Shown: positions 44,056 through 55,123, numbered from the stretch's first letter. The stretch is 64,000 nucleotides of DNA from Candidatus Thermoflexus tengchongensis (GCA_016842085.1 JAEVEX010000069.1:1-64000), one strand, 5' to 3'. Program-made: numbers and translations. Notes: a model not told the origin generated them from the letters alone.

Positions 44056-46692
44056 TCAATCCCCAACACGGGGGGCCGGGCCGGAAGACAGGGACACGCG
44101 CGCTTTCACGAATGCGATTTCATCCTCCCGGGTCTCCACCTCGCCATCGAGGCGGGCCGCCCGCAGGGCGCGCAGCATCTGCCCGATGGCCGGGCCCGGC
44201 GGGATGCCCAGCCGCCGCAGATCATCCCCTCGCAGGATCGGCCGAACCCCTCGCCAGTGGTGAGCATACTGGTAAAGGTTCTCCCGGGCCCGACCCATGG
44301 GCGCTGCGACCCAGACCACAAAGAGGGCAATCAGCGGGTAAAAATCCAGGTGCTCGGCGATGGTGCTGGGCTTCAATGGCTCCGCCAGTCGATCCAGTTT
44401 CCCCTTGATCTCCTGGATGCCCCGCAACACATTCGCATCCCGCGCCGGGAAGCGCAGCCAGCGGATGGCCTGCTCCAGCTGGACGGCAGACAGACGATAG
44501 CTCATCACCCCCCACCCGGCCAGGATCCGCCAGCGCTCCGGCGTCTCTTCCATCACCCGCCACTCTCCCCGCTCCAGCGCGGTCCGCATGACCTGGAAAC
44601 GCTCCCGCAGCCACGCATCCGCCTGGAGCCCGGGTATCACAAAGGCAAGCGCTCGCCATTCCTCCAGCCGGGCCAGGATGCGCTCAGGCTCCGCTTCGGC
44701 CAGGATCAGCTCCATCTCATGGCGGATCCGCTCCCCGCTCACCCGGGCCAGGAGATCCACCGCATGGCGGATGAGCTCCTCCGTCCGGGGCTCCACCTGG
44801 AACCCCAGGCGGGCCTCCAGCCGGGCCGCCCGCAGGATCCGGGTGGGATCTTCCACAAAGCTCAAGGAGTGCAGCACCCGGATAAGGCCTCGCTGGAGAT
44901 CCTGAAGCCCGCCGTAGAAGTCCAGAAGCTCCCCAAATCGGTCTGGATTCAGGCAAACGGCCAGGGTGTTGATCGTGAAGTCCCGCCGGTGCAGATCCTG
45001 TTTGATCGAGCTGGGTTCCACCTGCGGCAGGGCCGTGGGATGGGCATAGAACTCGCGGCGGGCGGTGACGAAGTCGATCGCCTTCAATCCCTCCACCGGT
45101 CCGGCCGGCGTGGCGATCGTTATTCCTTCCAGCAGCCACTTGGCGGTTCCGAAACGCCGATGGGCCACGACCCGCCCCCCGTAGCGCGCCTGCATCGCAT
45201 CCGCCAGGGCGATCGCATCCCCCTCCACCACGATATCCACATCGACGATGGGATGATTCAGGATGAGATCGCGGACCAGGCCGCCCACGAAGTAAGCGAT
45301 GAAGCCCATGGACTGCGCCGTCGCGCCGATCTCCCGCACGAGGGCCAGCCAGGAGGGTGGGAACGCGGCCTCCATCGCCGAGGCCACGCTGAGGCGCGGG
45401 CGAACCCGCAGGCGCTCCCCCCAGAGCTTGATCAGATCCGTTCGGGTGACGATGCCCACCACCTCCCCATCCTCCACCACCGGGATCTGTCCCCAGCCGG
45501 TCTCGATCATCAGACGCTGCACCTTCTCCACCGGATCGGAAGGGAGGACGAAGATCTCTCCCTTCTCCATCACGCGCTCCACCGGATGGCCACCCAGGCC
45601 ATGCTGGAGCGCCCGGTCGACGGCGCGACGGGTGAGCAGCCCGATGACCCGACCGCCCTGGACCACGGGGAAGCCCTCGTGGCCGGTCCGCTGCATTTCC
45701 TTCGCCGCCTCGCTGATCGGGAGATCGGGGGAAAGCACGCGAACGCCACGGGACATAATCTCCGCCACCGTTACGGCAGGCCGGATGTAGCGGGGCAGGA
45801 TCCGCAGCAGCTCCTCCCGGACCTCCTCGAGGGAACGATCCCGGATCACCGCGGCCGCCGCTCGCGCATGGCCTCCGCCGCCGAAGTGGGCGGCCACGCC
45901 TCCAGCATCGATGTCATCGGTGGTGGTGCGACAGACCATCTGGATGTGCCCGTCGAACTCCACCAGCACGAAGAGGGCAGAGGGTTCGAAAAGATCCCGC
46001 AGCCGGTGAGCGACGGTGGAGACCTCCTCCATAAAACCATCCGCCCGGGCTGCGGCGATCACCACCGTGTGCCCCTCGATCTCGCGTGTCTCCGCCGATT
46101 CCACCAGGCGATCATACAGGCGACGCTGGGCCTCCGTCATCGGGTGGTGGAGGAACTCGCCCAGAACCGCCAGATCTGCCCCGCGCTCGATCAGCCAGGC
46201 GGCCGCCCGAAGGTCGCGAGGAGTGGTGGAGGGATAGGTCAGGGAGCCGGTGTCCTCATAAATCCCCAGTAACATCAACGTGGCCTCCACCCACGTCAGG
46301 CCGATCCCCCGCTCGGCCAGCCCCTCCACCAGGAGCGTGGTGGTGGCCCCGACCGGCTCGCCATGGTAAGTCCATCCAGGGGGCAGATCCCGTGCCAGCG
46401 GATGGTGATCGATGATCTGCACCCGTGTCTGGGGCCCTGTTCCCCGCACGGTCGCCATCGTCTGAGCATCCACCAGGATGACCTGATCCACGGGGCGCCG
46501 GATCAGCTCATCCGGGAGCATAAACGGCAGCTGATCCCCATACAGGTTGAGGAAAGCGCGCACATTCCGGTTCACCCGACGGGGAAGCACCGGGATCGCC
46601 CGCGGGTAGAGCTTGGCCGCCGCCAGCTGCGCGGCCACGGCGTCGAAATCGGCGTTCTCATGGGTCAGGATGAGGGTCAGGCCCTCTTCCAT
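44056..46692 (-). CDS. DHH phosphoesterase - CBS - tRNA nucleotidyltransferase fusion
   Basis: An 878-residue three-part protein. The N-terminal DHH/DHHA1 phosphoesterase (about 1-320) has THENADFDAVAAQLAA, VILVDAQ, QIIDHHPL and GGGGHARAAAA. Two CBS domains follow (about 325-450), containing MSRGVRVLSPDLPISEA and MEKGEIFVLPSDPVEKV. The rest is a poly(A) polymerase/CCA-adding head and neck: YFVGGLVRDLILNHPIVDVDIVVEGD with the catalytic Asp pair, KQDLHRRDFTINTLAVCL, and EDPTRILRAARLEARLGF. It probably adds or repairs tRNA CCA ends; the DHH part may hydrolyse oligonucleotides or cyclic nucleotides. The ATG at 46692 follows GTGGAGAG and avoids overlap with upp. Confidence 0.88.
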   Translation of the reverse strand: MEEGLTLILTHENADFDAVAAQLAAAKLYPRAIPVLPRRVNRNVRAFLNLYGDQLPFMLPDELIRRPVDQVILVDAQTMATVRGTGPQTRVQIIDHHPLARDLPPGWTYHGEPVGATTTLLVEGLAERGIGLTWVEATLMLLGIYEDTGSLTYPSTTPRDLRAAAWLIERGADLAVLGEFLHHPMTEAQRRLYDRLVESAETREIEGHTVVIAAARADGFMEEVSTVAHRLRDLFEPSALFVLVEFDGHIQMVCRTTTDDIDAGGVAAHFGGGGHARAAAAVIRDRSLEEVREELLRILPRYIRPAVTVAEIMSRGVRVLSPDLPISEAAKEMQRTGHEGFPVVQGGRVIGLLTRRAVDRALQHGLGGHPVERVMEKGEIFVLPSDPVEKVQRLMIETGWGQIPVVEDGEVVGIVTRTDLIKLWGERLRVRPRLSVASAMEAAFPPSWLALVREIGATAQSMGFIAYFVGGLVRDLILNHPIVDVDIVVEGDAIALADAMQARYGGRVVAHRRFGTAKWLLEGITIATPAGPVEGLKAIDFVTARREFYAHPTALPQVEPSSIKQDLHRRDFTINTLAVCLNPDRFGELLDFYGGLQDLQRGLIRVLHSLSFVEDPTRILRAARLEARLGFQVEPRTEELIRHAVDLLARVSGERIRHEMELILAEAEPERILARLEEWRALAFVIPGLQADAWLRERFQVMRTALERGEWRVMEETPERWRILAGWGVMSYRLSAVQLEQAIRWLRFPARDANVLRGIQEIKGKLDRLAEPLKPSTIAEHLDFYPLIALFVVWVAAPMGRARENLYQYAHHWRGVRPILRGDDLRRLGIPPGPAIGQMLRALRAARLDGEVETREDEIAFVKARVSLSSGPAPRVGD

Positions 46693-46753
46693 CCCGCTCT
46701 CCACAGTGAGAAACCTCTCGAATACTCTGTGCGGTTGCCGTCCGTTGTGCAGA

Positions 46754-47386
46754 TCAGGAAACCCCAGTCCCGAACTGGCGATCGCCCGCATCCCCCAGGC
46801 CGGGCACGATGAAGCCATGGGGGTTCAGGTGGCTATCCACCGCCGCCACATACACGGGGATCTCCGGATGAGCCTGAGCGAAGCGATCCAGCCCCTCGGG
46901 AGCGGCGATCAAACCCACAAAGACGATACGGGACACCCCCCATCGCTTCAGGATATCCGCCGCGGCCACCGCCGACCCTCCGGTCGCCAGCATCGGATCC
47001 AGGATAAAGCACCAGGTCACGGTGGGTTGGGGAGGCAATCGGTTGTAGTAGGCGATCGGCTGCAGGGTGCGCTCATCCCGATAGATCCCGAGATGCCAGA
47101 CCTGAGCCTCCGGGAACACCTGCAGGGCTCCCTCCACCATCCCGAGCCCGGCCCGCAGGATGGGCACCAGGCCGATGGTTCCCCGCAGACGCTGCCCTCG
47201 AGCCTCCCCCATCGGCGTGCTCACGGGAACCTCCTCCACCTCCAGATCCCGGGTGGCCTCATATAACAGAAGGGGGGTGATCTCTCGAAGCAGCTCCCGA
47301 AACCGCTTGGGACCTGTCCGCTGATCCCGTAACTCAGTGAGTTTGTGCTGAACAACAGGATGGCGCACAATCTGGATCTGGCTCAT
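46754..47386 (-). CDS. upp: Uracil phosphoribosyltransferase
   Basis: A 210-residue salvage enzyme that makes UMP from uracil and PRPP. The PRPP loop is [21 protein letters not shown], the substrate-side motif [13 protein letters not shown], and the C-terminal [14 protein letters not shown] holds the uracil-binding Gly-Asp-Ala-Gly-Asp block. The N-terminus has the usual [25 protein letters not shown]. It lies 61 bp upstream of the DHH-CCA gene in the same direction, so both may share a transcript. Confidence 0.95.
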   Translation of the reverse strand: MSQIQIVRHPVVQHKLTELRDQRTGPKRFRELLREITPLLLYEATRDLEVEEVPVSTPMGEARGQRLRGTIGLVPILRAGLGMVEGALQVFPEAQVWHLGIYRDERTLQPIAYYNRLPPQPTVTWCFILDPMLATGGSAVAAADILKRWGVSRIVFVGLIAAPEGLDRFAQAHPEIPVYVAAVDSHLNPHGFIVPGLGDAGDRQFGTGVS

Positions 47387-47480
47387 GACGGAGCTCCTGA
47401 GGGGAATGGCGCGCTAAGAGCTGGACGGGCTGCCTTCGATCGCCCACCCGGCTCTTCGAAGTGCTTCCCCACTTCCTCCC

Positions 47481-47505
47481 CCATGGCCCTTCGGGCCGCG
47501 GGGAA
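47481..47505 (+). repeat. Dispersed intergenic repeat, module A copy
   Basis: CCATGGCCCTTCGGGCCGCG then GGGAA matches module A (CATGGTCCTTCAGGTCRCAG type). It lies in the 190-bp gap between upp and the M23-like gene, which has no visible gene. Confidence 0.5.
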
Positions 47506-47576
47506 AGCCGATCCTTTCGGTCGCTGAGCGGGATGCCTTCCGCGCCCGCTCAGCCCCCCAATCCCCCACGGGAAGA

Positions 47577-48824
47577 TCAACCCCATACCAGATAGGGCAT
47601 TGGATCCAGGATGTCCCCATACGGGCCGTTCCGGGCCCCTTCTTTCTTCAGCATCCAGTGAATAAAGCCCCTGGATCCCGCCCGCCCCAGTGGCTGCCCG
47701 GGTTGCACCCGCTCCCCCGCCTGAACTTCCAGGGTGCCCGGCATGAGATGGCCATAAATCGTAACGTAAATGCCCTCCGGCCTTCGATGCTGAATCCGAA
47801 CCTGGGTCCCATATGGATGATCCGGACGCTCCGCGGCCATCACCACGATCCCTTCCGCCGCGGCATAAACCGGTTCGCCGGGCGGGGCCCGGAAGTCCAC
47901 GCCCTCATGGCCGGGCAGCCCCCACGCCGCAAAGGAACCGGGATCGGCTCCAAAGGCGCGATGGATTACCGGCGACTTCACCGGGGGTTGCAGCCAGCGC
48001 CCCGATGGATAGACAGGCAATTCCTCCAGGGCTCCCTGCAGGATCTCCAGGCCCTCCTTCGGAACCCAGCCCGTATGAGCGGCATCGGGAAAGGCCACCT
48101 GGATCCATTGTCCCCCCTCCGATTGCCCGAGGGCTTCGCGCTCCGCGCCCTCGGGGAGCTGACCCAGGATCGATGCCCCTGGATCCGGTTCCTGGCGGAC
48201 CGCCAGCGGAGCTCGAGCGCGAACGCGTGGAGGCTGCACCAGGAGGACCGGCACCGTTTCCGGGATCCCCGCGGTCACCCGGGTATAGGCAGATGCGATC
48301 CATGCGCGTTCCCGGCGTATCGGATCCAGGATGGCCCACCACGCGCCATCCGCGCTCTGCCCCACCACCTCCACCTCAATGCCTGCCTCCAGACGACCGA
48401 GGATCGGGGCAGAGAATCCCGGCCCGCTCCGGACGTTCAGACGATCCGTGGTGACGACCCGAAGCCCTCGGCCCAGCCGGGCACCGCGGGCCGTCCGGGC
48501 ATCCAGGATCCTTTGCAGGCGCTCAGGGGTGGGCGCAAAGAGCACGTCCAGATGGATGGAAGGCCGACGCGCACGAAGCCAGGCGGCGGTATGACCCGGG
48601 CGTCCGTCCGGAAGGACCAGCGACACGATCAGCGGATCGCCAGGAAGCGTGAGAGCGATCTCCGGGTTCGTGGTGGGGAGCACCCGGAACCGCTCGATGT
48701 AGAAGCGGGATGCTTCCATCCATCGCCAGTCTGCTCCTGCGGGCAGGAGCAACAGGTGCTGGAGCGAGCTCATAGGAACCTTTGTGAAGGGATCCAAAGC
48801 AGGGATTTTCGCCGGATGGGTCAT
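47577..48824 (-). CDS. SH3-domain and M23 (LytM)-like protein, active site partly degenerate
   Basis: A 415-residue protein. Two bacterial SH3-like modules are visible (TTDRLNVRSGPGFSAPILGRLEAG near 125-150, and RAPLAVRQEPDPGASILGQLPEG). The C-terminal LytM fold has GHEGVDFRAPPGEPVYAAAEGIVV with the zinc ligands His and Asp, and VTIYGHLMPG. The last motif, normally HLHFE, reads FIHWM, so one histidine (usually catalytic) is absent while the second is kept. It may bind peptidoglycan without cutting. No classical signal peptide is seen. The ATG at 48824 is used; an ATG at 48773 after AAAGG is also possible. Confidence 0.75.
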   Translation of the reverse strand: MTHPAKIPALDPFTKVPMSSLQHLLLLPAGADWRWMEASRFYIERFRVLPTTNPEIALTLPGDPLIVSLVLPDGRPGHTAAWLRARRPSIHLDVLFAPTPERLQRILDARTARGARLGRGLRVVTTDRLNVRSGPGFSAPILGRLEAGIEVEVVGQSADGAWWAILDPIRRERAWIASAYTRVTAGIPETVPVLLVQPPRVRARAPLAVRQEPDPGASILGQLPEGAEREALGQSEGGQWIQVAFPDAAHTGWVPKEGLEILQGALEELPVYPSGRWLQPPVKSPVIHRAFGADPGSFAAWGLPGHEGVDFRAPPGEPVYAAAEGIVVMAAERPDHPYGTQVRIQHRRPEGIYVTIYGHLMPGTLEVQAGERVQPGQPLGRAGSRGFIHWMLKKEGARNGPYGDILDPMPYLVWG

Positions 48825-48866
48825 CCCGGACAGCCCCCGCCATCCGCTCTTCCGTCCTCCAGCCAG

Positions 48867-50390
48867 CTATCCGGAGCGCTCTTCCGGCCCCTGGGGCCCG
48901 CCCGGGCTTGCGGCGGCGGTCAGGGGCGGTCGGCGACGGTGCCAGGGCGTGGCCTGCTCATAAGCGTAAGCTACCCGCAGGATCTTCTCCTCGCCCAGTG
49001 CGGGCCCCAGGATCTGCAGGCCGATGGGAAGACCATGGCGATCGAAGCCACATGGGACGCTGATGCCGCAGATCCCGGCCAGATTCGCCGTGATGGTGAA
49101 GATATCCGCCAGATACATCTGGAGAGGATCGGACGTGCGCTCGCCGAGCCGGAAAGCGGTCGTCGGCGAGGTGGGGCAGACGATGACGTCCACCTTCTCA
49201 AAGGCCTGCTCGAAGTCCCGCCGGATCAGCGTGCGCACTTTCTGGGCTTTCAGATAATAAGCGTCATAGTAACCGGCGGATAAGGCGTAAGTTCCCAGCA
49301 TGATCCGCCGTTTGACCTCCGGGCCGAAGCCATGCCCCCGGGTCAGGCGATAGGTATCCCAGATCGTTTCTCCCTGAATGCGGAGACCGTATTTGACACC
49401 GTCGTAACGGGCCAGGTTGGCGGAGGCCTCCGCCGGGGCGATCATGTAATACGTGGGCAGGGCATAAGCCGTATGCGGCAGGGGGACCTCGATGACCTCG
49501 GCCCCCAGCTCCGCCAGCACCTCGATCGCTTCCCGAACCGCCCTCTCCACCTCCGGCTGCATCCCGGGGATGAAATACTCGGGGGGCACGCCCACCCGCA
49601 CACCCTTTAGATCGGGAATCAGCGCCCGGGTATAATCGGGGACCGGCGCGGGCCATGAAGTGGCATCCCGGGGATCGGGCCCGGCGATCCACTGCAACAG
49701 GATCGCCGCATCCCGCACATCTTTGGTGATCGGCCCGATCTGATCCAGGGAGGAGCCATAGGCCACCAGGCCGTAGCGGGAAACCCGGCCATAGGTCGGC
49801 TTCAATCCCACGACCCCGCATAGCGCGGCCGGCTGGCGAACGGAGCCGCCTGTGTCTGTGCCCAGGGCGCCCGCACAGAGATCCGCAGCGACCGCCGCCG
49901 CGCTGCCCCCGGAGGAGCCCCCTGGCACCCGCTCCAGATCCCAGGGGTTGCGGGTCGGCCCGAAGGCGGAGTTCTCCGTGGAAGAACCCATCGCGAACTC
50001 GTCGGTGTTCGTTTTCCCCAGGAACACCGCGCCGGCCTCTCGCAACCGGGCGATCGCGGTGGCCTCATAAGGTGGAACAAAGTTCTCCAGGATGCGGGAA
50101 CCACATGTGCATCGCACCCCCTGCACGCAGATCACGTCTTTGATGGCCAGGGGGATCCCGTTCAGTGGGGGAAGCGGCGTAGCCGGATCCCGCCGCCATG
50201 CCGCCCATCGTTCGTCTGCCTCCCGGGCCTGCGCCAGCGCCCGATCCGGGGTCACCGTGAGGTAGGCGTGCAGGATCGGATCCAGGGCCTCGATGCGCGT
50301 CAGGTAAGCCTCGGTGACCTCCACGGCCGAGATCTCTCCATGACGCAGATGCTCCAGCGTCTCATGGATCGTCCATTCGTGAGGGGCCAT
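48867..50390 (-). CDS. gatA: Asp-tRNA(Asn)/Glu-tRNA(Gln) amidotransferase subunit A
   Basis: A 507-residue amidase-signature enzyme that releases ammonia from glutamine for the GatCAB complex. The catalytic Ser-cisSer-Lys set is in [28 protein letters not shown] and [24 protein letters not shown]. The C-terminal [28 protein letters not shown] is also typical. The ATG at 50390 has only a weak GGGGA upstream, but gatC ends 60 bp before it, so they are one operon. gatB is not in the window. Confidence 0.94.
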   Translation of the reverse strand: MAPHEWTIHETLEHLRHGEISAVEVTEAYLTRIEALDPILHAYLTVTPDRALAQAREADERWAAWRRDPATPLPPLNGIPLAIKDVICVQGVRCTCGSRILENFVPPYEATAIARLREAGAVFLGKTNTDEFAMGSSTENSAFGPTRNPWDLERVPGGSSGGSAAAVAADLCAGALGTDTGGSVRQPAALCGVVGLKPTYGRVSRYGLVAYGSSLDQIGPITKDVRDAAILLQWIAGPDPRDATSWPAPVPDYTRALIPDLKGVRVGVPPEYFIPGMQPEVERAVREAIEVLAELGAEVIEVPLPHTAYALPTYYMIAPAEASANLARYDGVKYGLRIQGETIWDTYRLTRGHGFGPEVKRRIMLGTYALSAGYYDAYYLKAQKVRTLIRRDFEQAFEKVDVIVCPTSPTTAFRLGERTSDPLQMYLADIFTITANLAGICGISVPCGFDRHGLPIGLQILGPALGEEKILRVAYAYEQATPWHRRRPPLTAAASPGGPQGPEERSG

Positions 50391-50450
50391 TCCCCAAGCC
50401 TCCTCTCAAGATCATTGAAAAGCGCTCGTCCCACCATCCCCAATTCATAT

Positions 50451-50741
50451 TCATTCTTCCAGAACCGGCTGCACCTGGAAACAGCCATCGGCCTGAGCGG
50501 GGGCATTTTGAAGCAACAGTTCCCGTGGCATTGGCTCGCCCGGCTCATCGGGCCGGAAAACATTCCGGATCGGCAAGACCGTTGCCGTCGGAGGGATGTC
50601 CGAAGTGTCGACTTCCTGAAGCTTGCGGAAATAATCCAGGATGGCGGAGAGCTGCTCCGCATACAGGGATTTCTCTTCATCGGTTAAAGCCAGTTTGGCC
50701 AGCTCTGCAATGTGCTCCACCTCCTCACGGGAAAGGGCCAT
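50451..50741 (-). CDS. gatC: Asp-tRNA(Asn)/Glu-tRNA(Gln) amidotransferase subunit C
   Basis: A 96-residue small subunit that stabilises GatA in GatCAB. It has the typical start MALSREEVEHIAELAKLALTDEEKSLYAEQLSAILDYFRKLQEVDTSDIPP and the closing ALLQNAP-type segment (ELLLQNAPAQADGCFQVQPVLE). The ATG at 50741 follows GAGGAGGTCGCC. It lies downstream of rpoB, but a strong terminator separates the two, so gatCA have their own promoter in the 255-bp gap 50742-50996. Confidence 0.93.
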   Translation of the reverse strand: MALSREEVEHIAELAKLALTDEEKSLYAEQLSAILDYFRKLQEVDTSDIPPTATVLPIRNVFRPDEPGEPMPRELLLQNAPAQADGCFQVQPVLEE

Positions 50742-50925
50742 GGCGACCTCCTCGGGCAGGGAGAGATCCGCACGGAGTCCGACTGCGCCGCTCCTACCGA
50801 ATTATAAAAGAGGGAATCCATCTGTGGGACAGGGATCGGAGTAGGGGAAACCCTTCAGAATCCGCCCCGGGCAGGAGTTCCGCGGCAGGTCTCCTCCTGA
50901 GATTTTGAGGGCCAGATCCTGATCG

Positions 50926-50967
50926 CAAAACAACGCCGGGGATGCCCGATTCGGAGCATCCCCGGCG
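50926..50967 (-). terminator. Rho-independent terminator of rpoB
   Basis: CGCCGGGGATGC (50934-50945) and GCATCCCCGGCG (50956-50967) form a perfect 12-bp stem with a 10-base loop. On the minus strand it is followed by TTGTTTTGC. It stands 30 bases after the rpoB stop, so rpoB is transcribed without rpoC. Confidence 0.85.
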
Positions 50968-50996
50968 CATGCGCGTTATCGATGGCGGCGAGCGGG

Positions 50997-53900
50997 TTAT
51001 CCTTCCTTCCCTTCCTCATCAGGCCCCAGATCGAGCAGGCCCAGCGGCAGGCGTGGCAGCTTCGGCTTCTCCTCCTCCCGCCCGAAGCGGATCACCTCAC
51101 CGGTATCCGTGATCGCCTCTACAGACACCGCCAGGGACTGGAGCTCCTTCACCAGCACCTTAAAGGAGGCCGGCAGCCCGGGCTCCTCGATCTTCTGCCC
51201 CTTGACGATGGCCTCATAGGTCTTGACGCGGCCCTGCACATCGTCCGACTTGACGGTGAGCATCTCCTGGAGCGTGTAGGCCGCGCCGTAGGCCTCCAGG
51301 GCCCAGACCTCCATCTCGCCGAACCGCTGCCCACCGAACTGAGCCTTGCCGCCTAACGGCTGCTGGGTGATCAGCGAGTAAGGACCGGTGGACCGGGCGT
51401 GCACCTTATCCTCCACCAGATGGGCCAGCTTCATCATGTAAATCACCCCGACCGTCACCGGCCGATCGAAGGGCTCGCCCGTCTTGCCATCGTAGAGGAT
51501 CATCTTGCCCAGGATCGGCATCGGCTGGCCTGTCTCCAGCATCACCTCGGTGGCCCGCTGGCGGACCTGCTCGTCGGGGATATCCCGCGTATCCACCCCG
51601 AGGCGCTCCATCCACAGCCGCAGCCCCACCAGGATGGCCTTTTCATCCGCCTTCCGGCGCTCCTCCGGGGAGCGCGGGTCATCCTCAAAGACCAGGATCT
51701 CATCCGGATCGTAGCCCCGGTCGCGGAGCCATTCCCGGAGGTTGCTGCGACGGGCGTAGACCTCGTCGGTGGCCAGGCGATCCACATCGTAGCCCCGGGC
51801 GCCCAGGATCGCCGAGAGATAGAGCAGACGGGCCTCCGCATCGTCCTGGAGCTCCGAGAGCTCATAACCCTGGGCTTTCAGCCAGCCCCAGCACTGGCGC
51901 CGGGCATCCTCCCAGGCTGTGTCGATCATCCAGGCCCGGGCCAGCTCCGCCTCGATCTCCTGCTCGTCCGCCCCATCGAACACCGGCGTGATCGCCCGGA
52001 AGCCCAGCCGCGAGGCGGCCCAGCCCAGATGGGTCTCCAGGAGCTGCCCGATGTTCATCCGGCTGGGCACCCCCAGGGGGTTCAGGATGATATCCACCGG
52101 GGTGCCGTCGGGGAGGAAGGGCATGTCCTCAATGGGCACAACCTTGGAGATCACGCCCTTGTTGCCGTGACGGCCGGCCATCTTATCGCCCTCGGTGATC
52201 TTCCGCCACTGGGCCACCGAAACCCGCACAACCGCGTTTACGCCGGCGGGAAGCTCCCGATACTCATCCCGGGTGAAGAGCTTCACATCGATCACCTTCC
52301 CGTGCTCACCGTGCGGCATCCGCAGTGAGGAATCCTTTACATCGTGGGCCTTTTCCCCGAAGATGGCCCGGAGCAGGCGCTCCTCCGGGGTCATCTCCCG
52401 CTCACCCTTCGGCGTGACCTTGCCCACCAGAATATCCCCCGGGCCCACCAGCGCCCCAATGCGGATGATCCCGTTCTCGTCCAGATCCCGGAGCTGTTCC
52501 TCGCCGACGTTGGGGATGTCCCGCGTAATCTCCTCAGGGCCCAGCTTGGTCTCACGAGCCTCGGCTTCGTGCTTCTCAATATGGATGGAGGAATAAATAT
52601 CCTCCCGCACCAGCCGCTCGCTGATCACAATCGCATCCTCAAAGACCTGGCCCTCCCACGAAAGGAAGGCCACGATGAGGTTGCGGCCCAGGGCCAGCAT
52701 CCCCTGATCCGTGCTGCTGGAGTCCGCGATGATCTGGCCCTTCTTCACCTTCTGCCCCTTGAAGACCAGGGGGCGCTGGTGGATGCAGGTGCTCTGGTTC
52801 GACCGCTGGAAGCGCCGCAACGGATAGCGATACAGGCGCCGGTTGGTGCCCCGGATCACAATCTCGTCGGCGGTAGCCTGGACGACTTCCCCATCGACCT
52901 CCGAGAGGAGGACGTGGCCGGAATCCCGGGCCGCCACCCGCTCCATCCCGGTCGCCACAATGGGGGCCTCAGGGCGCAGGAGCGGTACCGCCTGGCGTTG
53001 CATGTTGGAACCCATCAGGGCACGGTTGGCATCGTCATGCTCCAGGAAGGGGATCAGAGAAGCGGAGACCCCCACAATCTGCCGCGGAGCCACATCCATG
53101 TAATCGATCCGCTCCGGGACCTCCATCATGAACTTCCCCATATGACGGGCGGGGACGCGGGCCTGCTTGAAGTGCCCTTTCTCATCCAGCTCCACGTTCG
53201 CCTGGGCGATCACATACCGCTCTTCCTCATCGGCCGTGAGATACACGATCTCCCGGGTCACGAAGGGCTGGACCCTGATCTCCTCCAGCGGCAGACGGGC
53301 GATCCGCTTCGCCAGGGCGGCGTCCACCTCCGTCCCGGCCCGCGCGATCACCTCCCCGGTCTCCGGATCCACCACGTCCTCCCGCAGGATCCGGCCGATC
53401 AGGGCCTCCGGCTGGTTGGGCACAGCCCGGAGCACCTTCCGGTAGGGAGTCTCGATAAAGCCGAACTCATTCACCCGACTGTAGATCGCCAGCCGGCCGA
53501 TCAGACCGATATTCGGCCCTTCCGGCGTTTCGATCGGGCAGATCCGGCCGTAGTGGCTGAGGTGGACATCCCGCACCTCAAAGCCAGCGCGCTCCCGCCG
53601 CAGACCACCCGGTCCCATCGCGGAAAGGGTGCGCTTATGCGTGAGCTCTGAGAGAGGGTTCGTCTGATCCATGAACTGGGAAAGCTGGCTCGAACCGAAG
53701 AACTCCCGCAGCGCGGCCATCACCGGACGGATATTGATCAGCTGCAGCGGGGTGACCGTGGCGGGATCGGCGATGCTCATGCGCTCCTGGATCACCCGCT
53801 CCATCCGGCGCAGGCCCACCCGCATCTTGGCCTGGATCAGCTCGCCCACCGTCCGCACCCGCCGGTTGCCCAGATGGTCCATATCATCCGGCGGCCGCAG

Positions 53901-54911
53901 CCCGTTGTTGATGCGAATGATCTCCTTGATAATGGCCACGATATCCTGCTTGGTGATCGTGCGATGGTGAATCGGAATAGAGAGCTCCAGCCGCCGGTTC
54001 ATCTTATACCGGCCGACCCGGTGCAGATCATACCGGTGCGGATCGAAAAGTTGAGCCGCGAGGAAAGAAGTAGCGTTCTCCAGCGTCGGTGGGTCACCCG
54101 GACGCATCCGGCGGAAGAATTCGATCAGGGCTTCCTGGGCCAGGGTGCGACCTTCCCGGGGCTCCAGCCGGCCCTCCTGGCGGATGGTGCTCAGAATGTA
54201 GGGGTGATCCGGATGGGTGTCCACATCCTTAAAAAGCTCCAGAAGCTCCTCGTCACTTCCTTCTTTCAGGAGCTCACTGATCCCATCGTCCAGCGCGGCC
54301 AGGGCGCGCAGGAAGAGGGTGACCGGCACCGTGCGACGGCGGTTAAAGCGAAGGATCAACAGGTCATTGCGCCGGGTCTCGAACTCCAGCCACACGCCCC
54401 GATCCGGGATCAGCTTGGCCATCGCCAGGGGGCGGCCCAGGGTGGGATCCTCTTCTACATCGAAGTAGACACCAGGCGAGCGGATGAGCTGGGAGACCAC
54501 CACCCGCTCTGTGCCGTTATAGATGAACGTGCCGTTGCGGGTGATCCACGGGAGCTCCCCGAAGAAGATATCCTTCACCATGGGCTCCCGCCCGGCCACC
54601 ATCAGAGCCACCTGAACCCACATCCCGCGGCCGTAAGTGAGGTCCCGCTCCAGGCATTCCAGCTCCGTGTGTTTGGGCTCATCGAACCAGTAGCGCAACT
54701 TCAGCTGCCTGGCCACCGGGTTGTTGCCCGGGAAATATAAACGCATCTGGCCGTTCAGGCTCTCGATCGGAGAGATCTCGTCGAAGAGCTCCTTGAGTCC
54801 CTCCTCGACAAACCACTGGAACGATCGATGCTGGATCTCGATCAGATTCGGCGGCTCCAGGATCTCCGGGATATGCGCGTAGCGCTTCTCACCGTTGATT
54901 CGAATCATCAC
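50997..54911 (-). CDS. rpoB: DNA-directed RNA polymerase subunit beta
   Basis: A 1304-residue core RNA polymerase subunit. Recognised blocks are the rifampicin region [111 protein letters not shown] and the C-terminal [29 protein letters not shown] at 54911 is directly followed by ATG at 54908; GGAGGG upstream is better placed for the GTG. rpoC does not follow: a terminator and then gatC come next. A consensus promoter lies about 510 bp upstream. Confidence 0.97.
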   Translation of the reverse strand: MMIRINGEKRYAHIPEILEPPNLIEIQHRSFQWFVEEGLKELFDEISPIESLNGQMRLYFPGNNPVARQLKLRYWFDEPKHTELECLERDLTYGRGMWVQVALMVAGREPMVKDIFFGELPWITRNGTFIYNGTERVVVSQLIRSPGVYFDVEEDPTLGRPLAMAKLIPDRGVWLEFETRRNDLLILRFNRRRTVPVTLFLRALAALDDGISELLKEGSDEELLELFKDVDTHPDHPYILSTIRQEGRLEPREGRTLAQEALIEFFRRMRPGDPPTLENATSFLAAQLFDPHRYDLHRVGRYKMNRRLELSIPIHHRTITKQDIVAIIKEIIRINNGLRPPDDMDHLGNRRVRTVGELIQAKMRVGLRRMERVIQERMSIADPATVTPLQLINIRPVMAALREFFGSSQLSQFMDQTNPLSELTHKRTLSAMGPGGLRRERAGFEVRDVHLSHYGRICPIETPEGPNIGLIGRLAIYSRVNEFGFIETPYRKVLRAVPNQPEALIGRILREDVVDPETGEVIARAGTEVDAALAKRIARLPLEEIRVQPFVTREIVYLTADEEERYVIAQANVELDEKGHFKQARVPARHMGKFMMEVPERIDYMDVAPRQIVGVSASLIPFLEHDDANRALMGSNMQRQAVPLLRPEAPIVATGMERVAARDSGHVLLSEVDGEVVQATADEIVIRGTNRRLYRYPLRRFQRSNQSTCIHQRPLVFKGQKVKKGQIIADSSSTDQGMLALGRNLIVAFLSWEGQVFEDAIVISERLVREDIYSSIHIEKHEAEARETKLGPEEITRDIPNVGEEQLRDLDENGIIRIGALVGPGDILVGKVTPKGEREMTPEERLLRAIFGEKAHDVKDSSLRMPHGEHGKVIDVKLFTRDEYRELPAGVNAVVRVSVAQWRKITEGDKMAGRHGNKGVISKVVPIEDMPFLPDGTPVDIILNPLGVPSRMNIGQLLETHLGWAASRLGFRAITPVFDGADEQEIEAELARAWMIDTAWEDARRQCWGWLKAQGYELSELQDDAEARLLYLSAILGARGYDVDRLATDEVYARRSNLREWLRDRGYDPDEILVFEDDPRSPEERRKADEKAILVGLRLWMERLGVDTRDIPDEQVRQRATEVMLETGQPMPILGKMILYDGKTGEPFDRPVTVGVIYMMKLAHLVEDKVHARSTGPYSLITQQPLGGKAQFGGQRFGEMEVWALEAYGAAYTLQEMLTVKSDDVQGRVKTYEAIVKGQKIEEPGLPASFKVLVKELQSLAVSVEAITDTGEVIRFGREEEKPKLPRLPLGLLDLGPDEEGKEG

Positions 54912-54992
54912 AGATCGCCCCCTCCAGTTCAGGCTCTTTTCTTTGTTCGATCAGGACATTCGCTGCTGGGCTTCCATTCAGGAAGGCGAGAT

Positions 54993-55123
54993 GGCCCCAA
55001 AAGCCCCAGGAAGAAGCCAGCGGCGCAACCCTGGATAGGACTCGCGCGGCTGGACCTCCCATGCGGGGGATCGGATGACCCCTCCCCCGCTCTCCTCCCC
55101 ATGGTCCTTCAGGTCACAGAGAG
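54993..55123 (+). repeat. Dispersed intergenic repeat in the rpoB leader, modules B and A
   Basis: Module B (GGCCCCAAAAGCCCCAGGAA to GGCGCAACCC, 54993-55030) is followed by module A (CCATGGTCCTTCAGGTCACA, from 55099). The order is the reverse of that at 10216-10323 and 20846-20958. It lies inside the presumed 5' untranslated region of rpoB. Confidence 0.65.
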
